Source: Hsuehochloa calcarea (taxonomy: Eukaryota; Streptophyta; Magnoliopsida; Poales; Poaceae). Taken from it: a stretch of DNA of 64,000 nt. The notes under the pieces are model-generated. The model ran no database searches. It was not told the origin of the DNA and saw nothing but the letters and a program-made list of their open reading frames with translations. The DNA lies in assembly GCA_036346395.1 (NCBI GenBank), contig CM070594.1:23469385-23533384 (forward strand), in the 5' to 3' direction. This document shows, piece by piece, positions 60,844 through 64,000 of the stretch (its first letter is position 1; each line of letters begins with the position of its first letter). A program made the translations under genes and the position numbers.

Positions 60844-62190
60844 GAAATAACCTCAACCCCAAGAAAGTAGCGAAAGGACCCAAAACAGACGTGGAAAACT
60901 GCTCACTAAGACGTTCCTTGACAAAAGTGATATACTGAGAATCATCCCCAGTAATGATCATATCATCAACATATAAAAGAAGCGTCCGATCGCTAGGCGA
61001 AGTGTGAATAAAAAGAGTAGGATCATGAGCACTGGTAGAAAAACCAACCGCAGTGACAACAGAAGAGAAACAATCAAACCAGACACGAGGAACTTGCTTG
61101 AGGCCATAAAGAGATCAGCGAAGGTGACAAACCATACCCTCAAGAACAGAATACCCCGGCGGTGGCTGCATATAAACCTCCTCACGCAGCTCACTATTGA
61201 GAAAAGCATTCTTGACATCAAGCTGAGAAATGGGTCATGCCCAAACAGACAACACAGCAAGAAGAGTGCGGACAGTGGTCATGTGAGCCACAGGAGCAAA
61301 AGTCTCATCATAATCACGATCATGCTCCTGCTGAAACCCACGTGCCACGAGACGAACTTTGTAGCGCACAAGAGAACCATCAAAGCGGGTCTTAACCTTG
61401 TAGACCCACTTGCACGTGATAGGAGTAATACGCACGGGAAGAGGGACAAGATCCCACGTGCCAATACGCTCAAGGGCAGTAATCTCTTCTGCCATCGCAT
61501 GATGCCACTACTGATGAATAATATCATCACGATAAGAGGTCGGTTCGACAAGAGTAGCAACAGCAAAACCAAAGTGCGCAAGAGGCTGAATAGACTGGCG
61601 ATCACGAAGAGCATATCGAGGAGGAGAGGCCAAAGAAGACCCATTAGAAGATGGCGGCGCATCAGAAGAATACTCAACTCGCGGACGATGAGTGTAATAG
61701 AGAGGATAAGAAGGAACAAGGCCAGGAGGAACCTCTGGAGAGGGTACTGTGGCGAAGGAGGCGCCGACTATGAAGGAGCCGTCGATGGGGAAGGAGGCAC
61801 ATGAGAGACCAAAGGTTGTAGTGGAGGTTGAAAGATCTAGAACCGCCATTATGAGTTAATGGAATGTTTTGGTGATTAATGACAAATCCAATTGTGAGAC
61901 TAACAATTCTATTGCTATATCTAGTGTGTAGTCTCATTTGGATATAAAGGTGAAATTCAACGAGGTATGCATTCGACTCATATTCTTATATAAAGTTGCA
62001 TTCCTCGGATCCAAAATATAGGAAGAACTCCACCATAAGTATATCTTGAATATGTGCATATGTTTTTTACACATATGTGTATGCACACATTTAGGGGGAG
62101 CTCATGCTATATTTTGTGGTTTCAATATTATTGATCCATATTTCGTATTCCATATATATTTGGGATCCTTACTTTGAAACATATCCGTAT

Positions 62191-62440
62191 GAGTGTATAA
62201 ATGACTTGTGTAGTCTTTGTATACTTATGTTTTGAGTATATAGAACTTGTGCAGTTCGTGTATACTCATGTTTCGAATATATAAAACTTGTGTAGTTTTT
62301 GTATATTCATGATTTGAGTATAAAGAACTTATGTAGTTCTTGTGTACTCAAGTTTTGAGTATGTAGAACTTGTGTAGTTCTCGTATACTCATGTTGTGAG
62401 TATATATATGACTTGTGTAGTTGTATATATACTCATAACG
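62191..62440. repeat. Six-copy array, about 41-bp period, hairpin unit GAACT-TGTGT-AGTTC
   Basis: Units begin near 62191, 62234, 62274, 62315, 62357 and 62398. Each has outer GAGTATA / TATACTC arms and an inner stem. Inner stems vary in a paired way: GACT/AGTC, GAACT/AGTTC, AAAACT/AGTTTT. The loop is TGTGT in four copies, TGTGC or TATGT in the others. Confidence 0.85.
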
Positions 62441-62680
62441 TGTTACTTTTATCTAAATCAATTTATGTGTGATTGAAATGGTTATCATTAATTACCAAAC
62501 AGGGAAAGATTGAGGTATCTTGTCCCACCATTATGTGTTAATGATATGAGGTGGTAATTAATGATAATCATATTGTGGAACTAACATTTTCCATGAGTTG
62601 GATGTATAGGTTATGTTCCAGGATGATGAAGACTTGGAATGATCGTGAGTTGATCATCAAGTCAAGATTCAAGTAAAGGA

Positions 62681-62859
62681 TGCATCATGTGTTGATGCAC
62701 ATCAAATCAAGAGAAGACCCATCATGTGTTGATGGAGGTCAAGTGAAGGAATGCATCATGTGTTGATGCACGTCAAGACTCGAGATGAAGAAATCATCAT
62801 GTGTTGATGATGTTCAAGACAAGACCCCGAAGTGAAGAAATCATCATGTGTTGATGATT
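62681..62859. repeat. Five-copy array of CATCA-TGTGT-TGATG hairpins
   Basis: Copies at 62681-62699, 62719-62735, 62752-62770, 62793-62811 and 62839-62859. Stems extend the common CATCA/TGATG core by different but complementary bases: TGCATCA/TGATGCA (twice), CCATCA/TGATGG, ATCATCA/TGATGAT, AATCATCA/TGATGATT. The loop is TGTGT in all five. Confidence 0.88.
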
Positions 62860-63113
62860 GTCAAAGTCAAGGACCCGGATTTGAAGTGTTGATGTGCGTC
62901 ATCAAGCTTCAAGAAAATGCAAGGCAAAGGTATGACTAGCTAGGGCTAAGGATGTGTTCCTACTCTTTTACCGGTCTTGGTGTTTGGATGGAAGACCGGA
63001 TTGCTAGTATAGGATTATCGTATTATTAAGAGGGGTCTTGACTAGTAGCATGAGTTAGTCATGTGTTGATAGCTCATTGTGTTTGCTCTAGCTCATCTAT
63101 GCATGGAGCTATT

Positions 63114-63464
63114 ATTTGCGAATGTGTTTTGCAAATGAATAATGCTCATGCATTTGATCTTTGTAGCATGGGACTATAGTTTGCAAATGTGTTTTGCAAA
63201 TGGTTGAAGTCCATGCACATTAGCCTTGTGGCATGATGCTGTTATTTGCGAATGTGTTTTGCAAATAGTTGATGCTCATGTTTGATTTCTTGTAGCATGT
63301 GACTTAGGTTTGCAAATGTGTTTTGCAAATGGTGTAAGTCCATGTACCTAATTTCTTGTGGTATGATTCTAAAAGTTAGCAAATGTGTTTTGCAACTTGC
63401 TGGGAATCTTGCTTGTGATCCTTGTTGGCATGGCTTATCAATTGACAAATGTGTTTTGCAATTG
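63114..63464. repeat. Six-copy array, about 65-bp period, of GCAAA-TGTGT-TTTGC hairpins
   Basis: Copies centred at 63125, 63190, 63255, 63319, 63386 and 63452, all with loop TGTGT. Inner stems of 8-9 bp (TTTGCAAA/TTTGCAAA; ATTTGCGAA/TTTGCAAAT with one G.T pair). Copy-specific outer stems also pair: GACTTA/TAAGTC (63301/63335), GATTC/GAATC (63365/63404), GGCTT/AAGCC (63432/63477). Confidence 0.88.
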
Positions 63465-63503
63465 GAGTTGTTGAAAAAGCCATTTGCTGCTTTGTCAGGA
63501 TAA

Positions 63504-63900
63504 TCAGAAGTTCCGGAGTTATAACTGAGGAATTACCGCAGACCGGAAGGTCCGAAATCCTGCGGAATGTTTTTTCCAGAGAAGCACCCGTTTTGGGACT
63601 TAGCCGATTTTCGGAAGCGCGGAAGTACCGCCATGTTGGGAGCGGAACTACCGCATCGGCGGAAGTTCCGAATTTGGCGCGGTACGTTTTTTCCAGAAGG
63701 TGCCATGTATTGGACCTAAGTGGAAGCGGAAGTACCACCCATAAGAATCGGAACGTCCGATAATCGGAAGTACCGCGTGTTGAACGACAGAAGTTCCGGA
63801 TTTCATTTCCAACGGCTAGTTTCTCATCTGATATAGCCGTTACTGTGCTTGTCGTTGAAGTGCGGAAGTTCCGGACTTTGAACGGCGGAAGTTCCGCATT
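63504..63900. repeat. Array of CGGAAGTTCCG-type palindromes
   Basis: About ten short dyads, mostly CGGAA-N-T(T/A)CCG variants (for example near 63618, 63640, 63657, 63728, 63758, 63787, 63861, 63886), irregularly spaced. Confidence 0.7.
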
Positions 63901-63951
63901 TGCTGATTTTTCAGCAGATTCTCTCCTAACGGCTAGTTTTTGTGTGTGGGC

Positions 63952-63959
63952 TATATATA
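63952..63959 (+). promoter_or_regulatory. Putative TATA box of the LTR-like block
   Basis: GGGCTATATATACCCACC follows the palindrome array. It is consistent with a core promoter reading rightwards out of the window. Confidence 0.45.
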
Positions 63960-64000
63960 CCCACCTTGGCCGGTTGGGAATGATTGCTGAAGTTATTGTT

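Larger units (their letters stand above)
58640..61495 (-). pseudogene. Copia reverse transcriptase, split by two insertions
   Basis: 61235-61495: MAEEITALERIGTWDLVPLPV, ITCKWVYKVK, YKVRLVARGFQQEHDRDYDETFAPV. Near 60950 a YVDD block can be read with one frame change. 58640-58830 ends with NVHLRSTNGEPLTDPTRYRHLVGSLVYLGVTCPD. The intervening bases are a MITE and a small LTR element. Removing both rejoins one collinear RT. Confidence 0.83.
57960..61837 (-). mobile_element. Second Ty1/copia element, 3' part, with nested insertions
   Basis: 3' LTR at 58089-57960 (TGTTAGATGT..TTCATAGCA on the minus strand) preceded by a polypurine tract (GAGGAGGGGG). RNase H at 58195-58560, RT from 58640 to 61495. 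A MITE (58832-59046) and a 1.7 kb LTR element (59143-60843) interrupt RT. Upstream of RT the match ends near 61837 against the hairpin-rich block, so integrase and gag are missing or displaced beyond the window. Confidence 0.82.
61838..64000. other. Hairpin-rich, LTR-like non-coding block, runs off the window
   Basis: The copia RT leader stops near 61837 and an unrelated AT-rich sequence begins. No ORF is credible. It holds about 20 serial inverted repeats, three tandem arrays of hairpins, an array of CGGAAGTTCCG-like palindromes and, near the window end, a TATA motif. This order (repeats, then TATA, then transcribed-looking DNA) fits a long LTR U3 region of an unidentified element inserted in the copia. 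The other end and target duplication are not visible. Confidence 0.5.

Noticed and set aside
62191..63464. CRISPR-like arrays
   Set aside because: Repeats are imperfect hairpins at 41 or about 65 bp with drifting spacers, in plant nuclear DNA, without cas genes.
1..64000. tRNA, rRNA or snoRNA genes
   Set aside because: No cloverleaf with A/B boxes or rRNA sequence was noticed by eye; tRNA-like words found are retroelement primer binding sites.

Overview
This window looks like nuclear DNA of a grass, most likely rice or another Oryza species. Five host genes have spliced structures with GT/AG introns. They sit among Ty3/gypsy and Ty1/copia LTR retrotransposons, hAT elements and MITEs typical of Poaceae. 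From memory only, the order ubiquitin-S27a / SWC5-like / START-like / mitochondrial E3 / beta-1,3-galactosyltransferase recalls a rice chromosome 1 locus; a genome alignment would have to confirm this.

Layout. (1) 1-28625 is nearly all transposons. A decayed + strand Ty3 chromovirus (1-5041) carries an antisense Ty3 fragment. A second, minus-strand Ty3 element (5212-13313) has a 3.7 kb hAT transposon (8735-12462, TIRs and 8-bp TSD visible) inside its 5' LTR. A 15.3 kb complex Tekay/Del-like element (13368-28625) follows, flanked by the 5-bp TSD TCTCC, with three full or partial LTR copies. (2) 28631-31994 holds an unidentified gene fragment, two related MITEs and the 3' flank of the next gene. 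(3) 31995-57113 is the gene-rich part. Ubiquitin-S27a (-) and SWC5-like (+) diverge from a 412-bp shared promoter. A plastid-type START/polyketide-cyclase-like gene (+) follows. The mitochondrial dihydrolipoamide dehydrogenase gene (-) lies tail-to-tail with it. The C-terminal six exons of a galectin-domain beta-1,3-galactosyltransferase (-) come next. (4) The galactosyltransferase introns are loaded with LTR elements: a 1.2 kb non-autonomous element, solo LTRs, a 5.2 kb copia, a second copia that itself contains a MITE, and a 1.7 kb LTR element. (5) 61838-64000 is an LTR-like, non-coding, repeat-rich block that runs off the window.

The host genes are housekeeping: ribosome/ubiquitin supply, H2A.Z chromatin remodelling, a plastid lipid/ligand-binding-type protein, the E3 of mitochondrial 2-oxoacid dehydrogenases and glycine decarboxylase, and Golgi arabinogalactan-protein glycosylation. 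They do not form one pathway. All exons I could splice stay in frame despite the intronic insertions.

The most unusual signal is at 61846-63481. About 1.6 kb is built from a series of hairpins whose stems differ in sequence but which nearly all close on the same 5-nt loop, TGTGT or TGAGT. Stem differences between repeat copies are compensated on the other arm. I do not recognise this from any named element.
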